A stretch of 35,507 bases of DNA from Candidatus Competibacteraceae bacterium. Its GTDB lineage: Bacteria > Pseudomonadota > Gammaproteobacteria > Competibacterales > Competibacteraceae. The stretch lies in the NCBI GenBank assembly GCA_027492875.1, contig JAPUDV010000136.1:1-35507 (forward strand). The letters are read 5' to 3'. Shown piece by piece: positions 8,068 to 19,696 of the stretch. The translations under genes were made by a program, and so were the position numbers. Below the pieces are notes generated by a model. That model was given only the letters and a program-made list of their open reading frames with translations. It searched no databases and was not told the DNA's origin. Every line of letters starts with the position of its first letter. Position 1 is the first letter of the stretch.

Positions 8068-8298
8068 ATGCTCAGCATCGGTAGCTCCGGTCAGGGTGTG
8101 CGTAATCTCCAAGAAACACTGAATGTAATCGTTCCATCGCAGCCCCTTCTGGCGGTCGATGGGCTCTTTGGGCCTAAAACCAACGCGCGGGTCGTGACGT
8201 TTCAGAGGCAGGCAGGGCTTGTCGCGGATGGAGTAGTCGGACCTAAAACAGGTAAAGCTCTTGTGAGCAGTGTTTTTACACGGATAGGGGGTCGCTAA
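8068..8298 (+). CDS. Stand-alone peptidoglycan-binding domain protein (PG_binding_1)
   Basis: The 76-residue product consists of one PG_binding_1 repeat and little else. GSSGQGVRNLQETLN, then AVDGLFGPKTNARVVTFQRQAGL and ADGVVGPKTGKAL are the standard landmarks of this three-helix domain, which normally sits at the end of cell-wall hydrolases and binds murein. No catalytic domain, signal peptide or membrane segment is attached. The ATG is preceded by GAGGTG. The gene follows the Gly/Ser-rich orphan on the same strand with a 28-base gap and the same base composition, so the two are probably a functional pair. How it reaches the cell wall is unclear. Confidence 0.82.
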   Translation: MLSIGSSGQGVRNLQETLNVIVPSQPLLAVDGLFGPKTNARVVTFQRQAGLVADGVVGPKTGKALVSSVFTRIGGR

Positions 8299-8619
8299 AC
8301 TTGAATATAAATCCACGCCGGCCATCATGGTTGCAGTGGTCGGGCGCTGTTGTCAGCGGGGACCCGTTCAGATTGGTGGGTGATCTCGGGTCAATAACTG
8401 TCGAACGTATTGCGCCCCTGTGCCATCGCGTCCTAACCGGCCAAGCGAGCCCGCTGGATTCGAGGGGAATGTTGCCAGCCGGATGCATTCAGTTTTTATT
8501 AAGACTGCTTTCTTTATGCTTATGGCGTAATCAGATGTTTCCACACGGCGATGGTGCGTCGCTCGCGTAGAGCGCCACCGTCGTTCCCCGTTCAAGCAGA
8601 TCGACCCAGGAGCGAACCG
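8299..8619. other. Gap with no firm gene
   Basis: Apart from the doubtful TTG frame, these 321 bases hold no supported gene, terminator or repeat. The promoter of the secreted-protein gene at 8620 should lie in its right half. Confidence 0.4.
8301..8570 (+). CDS. Doubtful small ORF after the peptidoglycan-binding gene
   Basis: An 89-codon frame opens at TTG 8301, two bases after the preceding stop. The product has no recognised motif, with two Cys, several Trp and one hydrophobic stretch near residues 60-75. No good alternative start exists. It could be a third gene of the small cluster, but it may equally be a chance frame. Confidence 0.2.
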   Translation: MNINPRRPSWLQWSGAVVSGDPFRLVGDLGSITVERIAPLCHRVLTGQASPLDSRGMLPAGCIQFLLRLLSLCLWRNQMFPHGDGASLA

Positions 8620-9090
8620 ATGAAACCAAACCTTATGACGTGGACCACCGCGTTGGTGCTATCGACCGGTATGCTGGGATTTGCGCCCGTGACGGCGCAA
8701 GCGCACGGCGCTGGATATGACCCGGATGACGATGGTCCCGCCGAGTACGGCTATTACCCGGAATACAACCCCAGCGTGCGGCGGGATTACTACAGTGCGG
8801 GCGGCTACGCTCCGGATGGCACCTACCACAGCGCGCATGTGGAAGAAGACCGGCACGCCAGTTATTACGCGCCGGGGCGCAATCAGGCGATCACCCGCCC
8901 GCAGACCACCGTTGAGACCTGGCGCGAAAGCCCCGGACGGGAGACCACGCGCCGGCACACGCGCTGGATCGGCGCGGACGGAAAACCCCACAGCACCACG
9001 ATCGACAGCACCACTTCCACGGATTGGTATGGCAATAGCCACACCGACACCCATGTCACCCTCAAAAAGGCCAAGTCGCCCGCCCAGTGA
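8620..9090 (+). CDS. Exported Tyr/His/Asp-rich hypothetical protein
   Basis: The start at ATG 8620 is chosen because AGGAG lies 8-12 bases upstream and a clear signal peptide begins there: MKPN, a hydrophobic core, and a probable cut after AQA at about residue 27. An in-frame upstream ATG at 8551 would put the signal peptide inside the protein. The mature part (about 130 residues) is hydrophilic, rich in Tyr, His, Asp, Arg and Thr, with YYPEYNPS-like runs and a Thr/Ser-rich end (STTIDSTTSTDWYG). It has no Cys and no enzyme motif. It is probably periplasmic or secreted; no function is proposed. A strong terminator follows. Confidence 0.7.
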   Translation: MKPNLMTWTTALVLSTGMLGFAPVTAQAHGAGYDPDDDGPAEYGYYPEYNPSVRRDYYSAGGYAPDGTYHSAHVEEDRHASYYAPGRNQAITRPQTTVETWRESPGRETTRRHTRWIGADGKPHSTTIDSTTSTDWYGNSHTDTHVTLKKAKSPAQ

Positions 9091-9206
9091 TCGCTCGAAG
9101 GGGATGCCCGATCACCTCCCCGTCGAGAGAGCGACTATCTCCGGGCCAGGGCGTCAGGAACGAACAGAGGGGAGTTTTATGTACGGGCTCGGAGGCTGTG
9201 CGAAAA

Positions 9207-9252
9207 CTCCCCTCGCCCCATAGGAGAGGGGTTGGGGGTGAGGGTTTTTTTT
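9207..9252 (+). terminator. Probable intrinsic terminator built on a CCCCTC/GAGGGG repeat
   Basis: A C-rich arm (from 9207) and a G-rich arm (to about 9244) form a strong stem and are followed by eight T (9245-9252). It sits about 115 bases after the secreted-protein gene. The same CTC-CCC/GGG-GAG design recurs elsewhere in the window. Confidence 0.65.
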
Positions 9253-9265
9253 CAACACCTTTTAA

Positions 9266-9286
9266 GCCCCAGAGATTGTACAAAAA
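9266..9286 (+). repeat. Dispersed repeat, copy 2 (GCCCCAGAG..TGTAC..AAA)
   Basis: This 21-base stretch matches the one at 6835-6855 at all but a few positions, and the similarity fades beyond it. A weaker third relative (GGAGGCTGTGCGAAAA) is at 9191-9206. Confidence 0.5.
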
Positions 9287-9497
9287 CGCCTCTTGGAGTT
9301 GCCGAAGGGGATTTCCGCGCGCGACACCTGGGTATCTCCGCCGTCCTTGGTCCACGGGAAGCTCGCATTGGCCTTTTTTACGGGAACTCAGTAACCTGCT
9401 GTTGCTGTTTTCCTGCGTGTCGCCCACCGTGAACGCACTGCGGCGGTAGCCCGGCCCGCAAGGTGTTGCAACTCTCAGAGCGATTGGAGCAAAACCC

Positions 9498-10019
9498 ATG
9501 ATTCCCCAAGTCAAAACCATTTTATATACCACGGCCCTGGGCAGCCACACGCGGCCGGTGTTCCGGTTCACCGTGGGTTTGGCCAAGCAACTCGGCGCCA
9601 GAATCGTTCTGTTGCATGTGGTCGAGCCACTGAGTAACTCGGTGCGGTTTCTGATCGACTCCTACCTGAAGCCGGATGCGGCCAAGGATCTACATCATCA
9701 GGCCAGCGAGGGCATTCTGGAGAAGATCCACCAGAGGATGGAAGCGTTTTGCGCGGAAGAACTCGGCGCCACGCTCGAGCAGACGGAGGTGATTGCGGAA
9801 GTTCGCGTCGTCAGCGGCTTGGCCTGCGAGGTGATCCTGTTCGAGGCCGACCGACACAACGCCGATCTGATCGTCATGGGCACGCATACCGGCTCCGGCA
9901 TGCGCGCCGACCTGCTCGGATCGACCACCCGTCGGATTACCCTGCTGTCGAAGCGCCCGGTGCTGATCGTTCCGGTTGCGGACGGTGACAACAATGAATG
10001 GGCCAAGCCGCTGATCTGA
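9498..10019 (+). CDS. Universal stress protein (UspA family)
   Basis: A single Usp domain of 173 residues. It opens with the beta-strand TILYTTALG, continues with RIVLLHVVEPL, and ends with the ATP-binding signature VMGTHTGSGMRADLLGSTTRR followed by KRPVLIVPV. The G-x2-G-x9-G-S/T pattern suggests an ATP-binding subtype. It is slightly longer than the usual 140-150 residues because of an insertion around residues 55-100 rich in Glu and Lys. Usp proteins are cytoplasmic and rise under starvation or respiratory stress. It stands alone, convergent with trxB, with a hairpin between the two genes. Confidence 0.92.
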   Translation: MIPQVKTILYTTALGSHTRPVFRFTVGLAKQLGARIVLLHVVEPLSNSVRFLIDSYLKPDAAKDLHHQASEGILEKIHQRMEAFCAEELGATLEQTEVIAEVRVVSGLACEVILFEADRHNADLIVMGTHTGSGMRADLLGSTTRRITLLSKRPVLIVPVADGDNNEWAKPLI

Positions 10020-10035
10020 TCGGGGGGCGGCGGGC

Positions 10036-10056
10036 AAGGCGGGGAAACCCCGCCTT
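10036..10056. terminator. Hairpin between convergent usp and trxB
   Basis: AAGGCGGGG (10036-10044) pairs perfectly with CCCCGCCTT (10048-10056) around an AAA loop. It lies between two convergent genes and probably terminates both, although a long T-run is missing. Confidence 0.6.
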
Positions 10057-10065
10057 CCAACGGGC

Positions 10066-11767
<1,702 letters not shown>

Positions 11768-11898
11768 GTGCGTAGCTCCTTAAGGGTTGTTGAAGGTTGG
11801 GATCGATGAACTGGGATGCAGCTTAAGCGAGGATCGCTCATTATGGAAATTGAATCATACAAATATATCGATAGCTATTTGCTAATTTAGTCGCCGGG

Positions 11899-11933
11899 CT
11901 TGTCACGTTCCTGTCATGAAAGTTCCTTAATAA
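11899..11933 (+). promoter_or_regulatory. Pho box and likely promoter of phoBR
   Basis: Two 11-base direct repeats, CTTGTCACGTT (11899-11909) and CCTGTCATGAA (11910-11920), match the PhoB-binding consensus of CTGTCAT-type repeats. A TTAATA (11927-11932) just downstream can serve as the -10, as in PhoB-activated promoters where the Pho box replaces the -35. It lies about 75 bases before phoB, suggesting autoregulation. Confidence 0.75.
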
Positions 11934-11994
11934 GGGGCTGCGGTGATCACTCCGCGGGGAGTTTGGGACGGTTCGAGTCAATTCAAGAGGATTC

Positions 11995-12687
11995 ATGAAC
12001 GCAAAGCACATTTTAATCGTGGAGGACGAGCAGCCGATCCGCGAAATGATCACCTTCGCCTTGGCCGGGGTCGGCTACGAGGTGCGGGAAGCCGCCGACG
12101 CCCGTCAGGCGCAGACCGCCCTCTCCGAACGCTTGCCCGATCTCATCCTGCTGGACTGGATGTTGCCCGGCATCAGCGGCATCGATTTTGCCAGGCGTTT
12201 GAAAAAGGACGATCTGACGCGCGAACTGCCGATCATCATGCTAACCGCCCGCGCCGAGGAGGAAGACAAGGTACAGGGTCTGGAAAGCGGCGCCGACGAC
12301 TATGTGACCAAGCCTTTTTCCCCGCGCGAACTGGTGGCGCGCATCCGGGCGGTGCTGCGGCGCGGCGGGCCGGCAGCGGAGGATGAAATCCTGCGCGCCA
12401 ACGGGTTGTCCCTGGATCTGGCCAGCCATCGGGTGAGCGCCGGCGACGCGCTGCTGGAGGTGGGTCCGACCGAATATCGGCTGCTGGAGTTTTTCATGTC
12501 CCATCCGGAGCGGGTTTACAGTCGCGGCCAGTTGCTGGATCGGGTGTGGGGCAGCAACGTCTATGTCGAGGAGCGCACCGTGGACGTGCATATCCGCCGG
12601 CTGCGCAAGGTGCTGGAGCCCCACGGCCACGAGGCATTGATCCAAACGGTGCGCGGCGCCGGCTACCGATTTTCGACCCGGATCTAG
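11995..12687 (+). CDS. phoB: Phosphate regulon response regulator PhoB
   Basis: 230 residues: a receiver domain (5-120) with acidic residues at 10-11, phospho-acceptor D54 in LLDWMLPG and the conserved lysine in VTKPFS, then an OmpR/PhoB-type winged-helix domain (about 130-228) with [27 protein letters not shown] and [13 protein letters not shown]. Phosphorylated PhoB activates genes for phosphate uptake and use under phosphate limitation. phoR starts two bases after its stop. A Pho box lies upstream. Length and motifs match the family throughout. Confidence 0.96.
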   Translation: MNAKHILIVEDEQPIREMITFALAGVGYEVREAADARQAQTALSERLPDLILLDWMLPGISGIDFARRLKKDDLTRELPIIMLTARAEEEDKVQGLESGADDYVTKPFSPRELVARIRAVLRRGGPAAEDEILRANGLSLDLASHRVSAGDALLEVGPTEYRLLEFFMSHPERVYSRGQLLDRVWGSNVYVEERTVDVHIRRLRKVLEPHGHEALIQTVRGAGYRFSTRI

Positions 12688-12688
12688 C

Positions 12689-14005
12689 GTGTCTCCTTCC
12701 TGGTGGTCGTTGCTGCGGCGACAGGCGCTGATCCTGCTGGGCGCCGCATGGGTGGGCTGGCTGGCGGATCATCCGCTGGCAGCCCTGCTGCTGGCCGCGC
12801 TGGGCTGTCTGGCCTGGCAGATGTGGAAGTTGCGGCAACTGGATCGCTGGCTGCGCGAGGGGAGGGACGCCGGGCTGGAGCCGTTCGGTGGGCTGATGTG
12901 GGCCGATATTGGCGCCCATGTCGCGCGCCTGCGCCGGCAAAGCCGCAAGCGCAAGCGCAAGCTCAGCCGCTTGCTGAAACAATTCCAGCAGGCCGCCGCC
13001 GCGTTGCCGGACGCCGCCGTGGTGCTGAGCGAAGACGACCGGATGTTGTGGTGCAACGGCGCCGCCCACACCTTGCTCGGGTTGTCGCCGCACCGGGATG
13101 TCGGCTTGCCGATCACGCACTTGCTGCGTCATCCTGGTTTCGTGGCGTTTTTAAGCCAGCGGCGTTGCCGCGATGGCGTGGAATTTCCCGCGCCGGTCGA
13201 TGACGATGTTCTGCTGAGCGCCCGCATCGTGCCCTACGGCAAGAAGCAGCGGCTGCTGCTGGTGGCGGACATCAGCCGAATTCGCCAGTTGGAGCAGATA
13301 CGGCGCGATTTCGTCGCCAACGTCTCGCACGAACTACGCACGCCGCTGACGGTGATCAGCGGCTATCTGGAGACCCTGCTCGACAGTGAAAGCCCGGCGC
13401 TGGCGGCATGGCGGCAGCCGCTGTCGGGCATGCAGCAGCAGTCCCGGCGCATGCTGCACATCGTCGAAGATCTGTTGATGCTGGCACGGCTGGAAACCCA
13501 GCGCGAACGGTCGCCGCGCAAGCCGGTGGCGGTGCCGGCGCTGCTGGCCGACATCGCCGGGGACGCGATCGCTCTCAGCGGCGAGCAGGGCCACCAGATC
13601 GAGATCGGCGCCGATTCGGCCTTATGGATGCTCGGCTGCGAGAAGGAATTGCGCAGCGCGTTTTCCAATCTGGCGTTCAACGCGGTGCGCCATACTCCAG
13701 CCGAGGGGCGGATCCAGATTCGCTGGTTCGCCGACGCCGGTGGCCTGCATCTGGTGGTGGAGGATAACGGCGAGGGAATTGCCCCCCAGCACATTCCGCG
13801 ACTGACCGAGCGGTTCTATCGGGTCAACCGCGACCGTTCGCGCGGCAGCGGCGGCACCGGGCTGGGGTTGTCCATCGTCAAGCACGTTCTGAACAACCAT
13901 GGCGGCCAGCTGCGGATCGCCAGCGAACTGGGCGTGGGTAGCGTGTTTACCTGCGATTTTCCGGGGGAACTGCGGGTGGAGCCCCACCGTCGCGCCGGCG
14001 TGTAA
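12689..14005 (+). CDS. phoR: Phosphate regulon sensor histidine kinase PhoR
   Basis: 438 residues starting with GTG at 12689, directly after the phoB stop. Two short membrane helices (about 12-27 and 29-46) are followed by a basic linker, a PAS domain (about 100-195), the dimerisation/phospho-acceptor helix FVANVSHELRTPLT with H214, and an ATPase domain with FNLAFNAVRHTP-like N-box, DNGEGI and GGTGLGLSIVKH. The lack of a large periplasmic domain is normal for PhoR, which senses phosphate through the Pst complex and PhoU. No pst genes are in the window. Confidence 0.95.
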   Translation: MSPSWWSLLRRQALILLGAAWVGWLADHPLAALLLAALGCLAWQMWKLRQLDRWLREGRDAGLEPFGGLMWADIGAHVARLRRQSRKRKRKLSRLLKQFQQAAAALPDAAVVLSEDDRMLWCNGAAHTLLGLSPHRDVGLPITHLLRHPGFVAFLSQRRCRDGVEFPAPVDDDVLLSARIVPYGKKQRLLLVADISRIRQLEQIRRDFVANVSHELRTPLTVISGYLETLLDSESPALAAWRQPLSGMQQQSRRMLHIVEDLLMLARLETQRERSPRKPVAVPALLADIAGDAIALSGEQGHQIEIGADSALWMLGCEKELRSAFSNLAFNAVRHTPAEGRIQIRWFADAGGLHLVVEDNGEGIAPQHIPRLTERFYRVNRDRSRGSGGTGLGLSIVKHVLNNHGGQLRIASELGVGSVFTCDFPGELRVEPHRRAGV

Positions 14006-14057
14006 CGGGTCCGCCGCCCGATGTTAAACTAACACTATTTTCACCGAGGAACGCCCG

Positions 14058-14564
14058 ATGAAATTACTGCTGGTCCGCCATGCCATCGCCGAGGATGCGG
14101 AGTTGTCCGCCGCTGGAGGCGCCGACGCGCTGCGGCCGCTGACCGACATCGGCCGCAAGAAGATGCGCAAGGGCGCCAATCGCCTGCGTTCCCAGGTGGA
14201 CAGGATCGACGTTCTGGCATGCAGCCCCCGAGTGCGCGCGCGCGAAACCGCCGGAATCATCGCCCGCGCTTTTGGCGACTTGCCGGTGCTGGAGCGCCCC
14301 GAACTGGATTTCACCCATCCGCCCGAAGCGGCGGCGGAATGGCTGGGGCGGTACCCGGCGGAGACCGTGCTGGCGGCGGTGGGCCACCAACCCCATCTCG
14401 GTTTGTTGTCCGGCCTGCTGCTGGTGGCCATGCCCTGTCCGCTGATCGCCTTTCGCAAGGGCGGAGTGGCGCTGCTCGAATTTCCCGGCCGCGCCGGGCC
14501 GGGCGAGGGCGTACTGCACTGGGTGTTAACCGCCGGCCAGTTGCGCGGCCTCAAGCAGGATTGA
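14058..14564 (+). CDS. sixA: SixA-type phosphohistidine phosphatase
   Basis: The 168-residue protein belongs to the histidine phosphatase superfamily. The catalytic RHA motif is in LLVRHAIAEDAE at the N-terminus, a second-strand CSPRVRARETA holds the phosphate-binding arginine, and VGHQPHL carries the second catalytic histidine. SixA removes phosphate from histidines of phosphotransfer proteins. It lies 52 bases after phoR and 12 bases before ppx on the same strand, so it may belong to the phosphate operon. ACCGAGGAACGC precedes the start. Confidence 0.9.
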   Translation: MKLLLVRHAIAEDAELSAAGGADALRPLTDIGRKKMRKGANRLRSQVDRIDVLACSPRVRARETAGIIARAFGDLPVLERPELDFTHPPEAAAEWLGRYPAETVLAAVGHQPHLGLLSGLLLVAMPCPLIAFRKGGVALLEFPGRAGPGEGVLHWVLTAGQLRGLKQD

Positions 14565-14576
14565 AGGGAAACCGCC

Positions 14577-16067
14577 ATGTCCACCGACGTTGTCGCCGCC
14601 ATCGATCTGGGTTCCAACAGCTTTCACCTGATCGTCGCCCGGATCGCCAACGGCCAGATTCAGGTGCTGGACCGGCTGCGCGAGATGGTGCAATTGGCCG
14701 CCGGCCTGGACAACCGCAATCGCCTGTCCGAGGAAGCCCAGCAGCGCGCTCTGGACTGTCTGGCGCGCTTCGGCCAGCGCCTGCGCCATCTGGCCCCCGA
14801 ACAGTTGCGCATCGTCGGCACCAACACCCTGCGTCAGGCTCGCAACAGCGCCGAGTTTCTCGGTCGCGCCAGACAGGTGCTGGGCCATAACATCGAGATC
14901 ATCAGCGGTCAGGAAGAGGCGCGGTTGATCTATCTGGGCGTCGCGCACAGCGTCGCCGATGTCACCGGCCGGCGGCTGGTGGTGGATATCGGCGGCGGCA
15001 GCACCGAGCTGATCGTCGGCGAGAAATTCGAAACCCGCTCCCTGACCAGCCTGAAGATGGGCTGCGTCAGCCTGAGCCGGGCCTGTTTCGACGACGGGCG
15101 GATCAATGAGTCCCGCCTGCGCGAGGCGGAGTTGCTGGTGCGCTTGAAGCTGGAACCGGTCTGCGAGGAGTTTTTGGCGCTGGGCTGGCAGGTGGCGACC
15201 GGCGCCTCGGGTTCGATCAAGGCCATCCACGAAGTGATTACGAAGGAAGGGTGGAGTCGCGAAGGGATTACCCTGGAAGCCCTGCGCCGGTTGCGCACCG
15301 CGCTGCTGGAAGCCGGACAGACGGCGGCCATCGCCGGGCGCTGGCAACTGGAGCCCGCCCGCGCCCGGGTGTTCACCGGCGGATTCGTGGTGCTGCACGG
15401 CTTGTGCGAGGCGCTGGGCGTGACGTGGATGGAGGTGTCCGACGGCGCGCTGCGGGAGGGAGTGATTTACGATCTGCTGGGTCGTATCCGCCATGAGGAT
15501 GTGCGCGACCGCACCATCGCCACGATCATCGACCGTTACGGCTTGGATTGGGCGCAGGCCGAGCGAGTCCGCGCAACCGCCGGCGTCTTGCTCGATCAGG
15601 TGCGGGATCGTTGGAATCTGACGGCGGAAGGGTGGGGGCACAATCTGGAATGGGCAGCCCGCCTGCATGAGATCGGCCTGTTGCTGACCCATGATCGCTA
15701 CCACAAGCACGGGGCCTATATCCTGCAACATGCCGAGCTACCGGGGTTTTCGAACAGCGATCAGACACTGCTGGCGGCGCTGGTCCGCTGCCACCGCCGG
15801 GGATTTTCGGCGGGCGCATTCAAGGAATTGCCCAAGGAGGCGGCGTTGCTGATCCAGCGCTTGTGCGTGTTGCTGCGGCTGGCGGTGGTGGTGCATCGCA
15901 GCCGCAGCCGTCAACCCTTGCCGCCGCTGGAACTGCGCGCCGGCCAGCGCCGCCTGGATTTGCGTTTCCCGGCGGGCTGGCTGGACGACCATCCGCTGAC
16001 CCAGGCCGACCTGACGGCGGAAGCGCGCTATCTGAAAAAAGCCGGCTTTCGCTTGGCGTTTGGCTGA
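14577..16067 (+). CDS. ppx: Exopolyphosphatase (Ppx/GppA family)
   Basis: 496 residues with the actin-like ATPase fold: AAIDLGSNSFHLIVAR at the start, GTNTLRQARN, SGQEEARLIYLGVAH and DIGGGSTELIVG are the phosphate- and nucleotide-binding motifs. The C-terminal half (about 310-490) is the HD-like helical domain with HEIG and YHKHGAYIL. Length matches two-domain Ppx/GppA proteins. It hydrolyses polyphosphate, or pppGpp in the case of GppA; the two activities cannot be separated by eye. The position after phoBR-sixA favours a role in polyphosphate. Confidence 0.92.
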   Translation: MSTDVVAAIDLGSNSFHLIVARIANGQIQVLDRLREMVQLAAGLDNRNRLSEEAQQRALDCLARFGQRLRHLAPEQLRIVGTNTLRQARNSAEFLGRARQVLGHNIEIISGQEEARLIYLGVAHSVADVTGRRLVVDIGGGSTELIVGEKFETRSLTSLKMGCVSLSRACFDDGRINESRLREAELLVRLKLEPVCEEFLALGWQVATGASGSIKAIHEVITKEGWSREGITLEALRRLRTALLEAGQTAAIAGRWQLEPARARVFTGGFVVLHGLCEALGVTWMEVSDGALREGVIYDLLGRIRHEDVRDRTIATIIDRYGLDWAQAERVRATAGVLLDQVRDRWNLTAEGWGHNLEWAARLHEIGLLLTHDRYHKHGAYILQHAELPGFSNSDQTLLAALVRCHRRGFSAGAFKELPKEAALLIQRLCVLLRLAVVVHRSRSRQPLPPLELRAGQRRLDLRFPAGWLDDHPLTQADLTAEARYLKKAGFRLAFG

Positions 16068-16092
16068 GAGGGCCGGTCGCGACGGAGACGTT

Positions 16093-16926
16093 TTACCCGA
16101 CCGACGCTGCGTCCTCGGTCCGCGATCCGGGATTCAGGAACGGTTGCAGCAGCAACCCGTACAGCCCGGTGGCTCGCCGGTCGCGAAAGTATTCCAGCCC
16201 GATGGTCATGCCGGCATGGCCGTCGCGTGGCTGGTCGCGGTAGGTACCGAATAGCCGGTCCCACCATGGCAGGTTGAAACCGAAGTTACTGTCGGTTTCC
16301 TCCGGTCGGGTCGAGTGATGGACCCGGTGCATGTCGGGCGTGACCAGGATCCAGCGCAAGGCTCGATCCAGCCGTGGCGGCAGTCTGACGTTGCCGTGAT
16401 TGAACATCGCGGTGGCGTTCAGAATCACCTCGAACAGCATGACGGCCGCCGCCGGCACGCCGAGCAGCGTGACCAGCACCAGCTTGATCAGCATCGACAG
16501 CACGATTTCCAGCGGATGAAAGCGCAGGGCGGTGGTGACGTCGAAATCCAGGTCGGTGTGATGCATTCGGTGTAGCCGCCAGAGCACCGCTACCTTATGG
16601 AAGACGACATGCTGGGTGTAAATCGCCAGATCCAGTATCAGCAGGGAAGCGAGCACCGCCAGCCAGAATGGCGCATTCAGCCCGTGAAACAAACCCCAGC
16701 CTCGCGCCGCCGCCAGTTCGGCCGCCCCGACCGCCAGCACCGGAAACACCAGCCGCAACACGATGCTATCCACCACGATGATGCCGAGATTGGCGGGCCA
16801 GCGCCGCGCTCGCGGCAGACTCAAGGCACGACGCGGTTTGCGCCATTCCCACAGTATCATCGCCAGCAGGATAGCGAAGAAACAGCCCAATCGGATGATG
16901 GATTCGTTACGGTGCAGTTCAATCAT
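16093..16926 (-). CDS. Sterol desaturase / fatty acid hydroxylase family membrane protein
   Basis: 277 residues with four or more hydrophobic segments and the histidine clusters that bind the di-iron centre: HVVFH (106-110), HRMHH (119-123) and HRVHHS (about 210), plus HPLE and a GNVRLP loop. The family hydroxylates or desaturates lipids in the membrane using oxygen. Bacterial members act on fatty acids, carotenoids or ornithine lipids; the substrate here is unknown. The gene is convergent with ppx (25-base gap) and divergent from hemB. Confidence 0.88.
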   Translation of the reverse strand: MIELHRNESIIRLGCFFAILLAMILWEWRKPRRALSLPRARRWPANLGIIVVDSIVLRLVFPVLAVGAAELAAARGWGLFHGLNAPFWLAVLASLLILDLAIYTQHVVFHKVAVLWRLHRMHHTDLDFDVTTALRFHPLEIVLSMLIKLVLVTLLGVPAAAVMLFEVILNATAMFNHGNVRLPPRLDRALRWILVTPDMHRVHHSTRPEETDSNFGFNLPWWDRLFGTYRDQPRDGHAGMTIGLEYFRDRRATGLYGLLLQPFLNPGSRTEDAASVG

Positions 16927-16945
16927 GGAAAGACTCCATTGAGTA

Positions 16946-16980
16946 ACTCTCTCCTGCTCGGGGAGAAGGAAGATCAGCTT
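16946..16980. repeat. REP-like element upstream of hemB
   Basis: CTCTCTCC and GGGGAGAAGG form an imperfect inverted repeat like those at 9207 and 11125. It sits between divergent genes, right before the hemB promoter. Confidence 0.4.
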
Positions 16981-16984
16981 GGGC

Positions 16985-16990
16985 TATAAT
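16985..16990 (+). promoter_or_regulatory. Likely -10 box of hemB (TATAAT)
   Basis: A perfect TATAAT lies 56 bases before the hemB start. No good TTGACA is found 17 bases upstream, so the promoter may be weak or need an activator. Confidence 0.45.
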
Positions 16991-17022
16991 GCCGCGCCCC
17001 CATGAATACGATGATCGTTTGA

Positions 17023-18731
<1,709 letters not shown>

Positions 18732-18758
18732 ACATCAGCACGACCCGGATTTGGACCG

Positions 18759-19595
18759 ATGCCTTTGCCTTACGCACCGTTTTCGGATGGAACCGGCGCC
18801 ATCGCTCGCCATGCCGATTTTCCATCCCGTTATATCGCGTCCCGGCATGTCGACGTGTGGCGTCCGCCAGAAGATGGATCGGGTTCGGCAACCCGTTATC
18901 CGGTCATCTACATGCAGGATGGCCAGAATCTGTTCGATCCGGCCCTGTCCTTCATCGGCGTCGATTGGGGCATGGACGAAGCGATGACGCGCCTGATCCG
19001 GGAGAAACGCTGTCCCGGCGCCATCATCGTGGGGATATGGAACAGTCCGTTGCGTTTGCGGGAGTACATGCCGCAAACGCCGCTAATGTCTTCCCAGGGG
19101 CAACGCGTCCTGAGCCGGTTCATCGAGCAGACCGGGGGAAAGCCGCTGTCGGACGGGTATTTGAAGTTTCTGGTCGAGGAACTCAAGCCGTTTGTCGACG
19201 CCCGCTATCCCACCTTGCCAGACCCCGCGCATACCTGGGTCATGGGGTCCAGCATGGGCGGGCTGATTTCCCTGTATGCCTTGATCGAATATCCCGACGT
19301 TTTCGGCGGCGCGGGCTGTCTGTCCACGCACTGGCCGATTGGGGAAGGGACGTTGGTGGATGCGCTGGGAGCGGTTTTACCGCCAGCGGGCCAGCATCGG
19401 CTGTATTTCGATTACGGCACCGAAACTTTGGATGCGGACTACGAACCCTGGCAACAGCGGATGGACGAGTGGCTGCGAACGGCGGGCTATCGGGAGGGCC
19501 AGGATTGGCTGACGCGGAAGTTCGAGGGTGCGGAGCATTCCGAACGGGCCTGGCGGGAGCGGGTCGATTGGCCGCTGGCGTTTCTGTTGCGATAA
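18759..19595 (+). CDS. Alpha/beta-hydrolase of the putative esterase family (PF00756-like)
   Basis: 278 residues with the esterase fold. The strand VIYMQDGQNLFDP holds the oxyanion region, VMGSSMGGL carries the nucleophile elbow (S165), and GAEHSERAW near the C-terminus supplies the catalytic histidine. The family includes ferric-enterobactin esterases, S-formylglutathione hydrolases and carbohydrate esterases. There is no clear signal peptide, so it is probably cytoplasmic. The start at ATG 18759 is 27 bases after the previous gene. An overlapping long frame from 18728 in another register is not used. Confidence 0.87.
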   Translation: MPLPYAPFSDGTGAIARHADFPSRYIASRHVDVWRPPEDGSGSATRYPVIYMQDGQNLFDPALSFIGVDWGMDEAMTRLIREKRCPGAIIVGIWNSPLRLREYMPQTPLMSSQGQRVLSRFIEQTGGKPLSDGYLKFLVEELKPFVDARYPTLPDPAHTWVMGSSMGGLISLYALIEYPDVFGGAGCLSTHWPIGEGTLVDALGAVLPPAGQHRLYFDYGTETLDADYEPWQQRMDEWLRTAGYREGQDWLTRKFEGAEHSERAWRERVDWPLAFLLR

Positions 19596-19696
19596 GCGGT
19601 CACCTGCTTTTTTCCGCTTGTGGACAGCGTGAGAGAACCCCGATCGTCCGTGCAAGTTCAAGATCGCGCCATGCAAATTGGCGGGAGCGAATTACT

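Larger units (their letters stand above)
9091..9497. other. Intergenic stretch with dispersed repeats, no gene
   Basis: No supported gene in about 407 bases. It contains the terminator above, a GC-rich repeat element and a copy of the GCCCCAGAG-type repeat at 9266. The stress-protein gene's promoter should lie near the right end; no clear -35/-10 pair was found. Confidence 0.45.

Noticed and set aside
9087..9449. 120-codon frame across the terminator and repeats
   Set aside because: It runs through the T-tailed hairpin and repeat elements, and no domain is visible.
14526..15731. 401-codon minus-strand frame opposite ppx
   Set aside because: Shadow of ppx; the ppx motifs on the plus strand are unambiguous.
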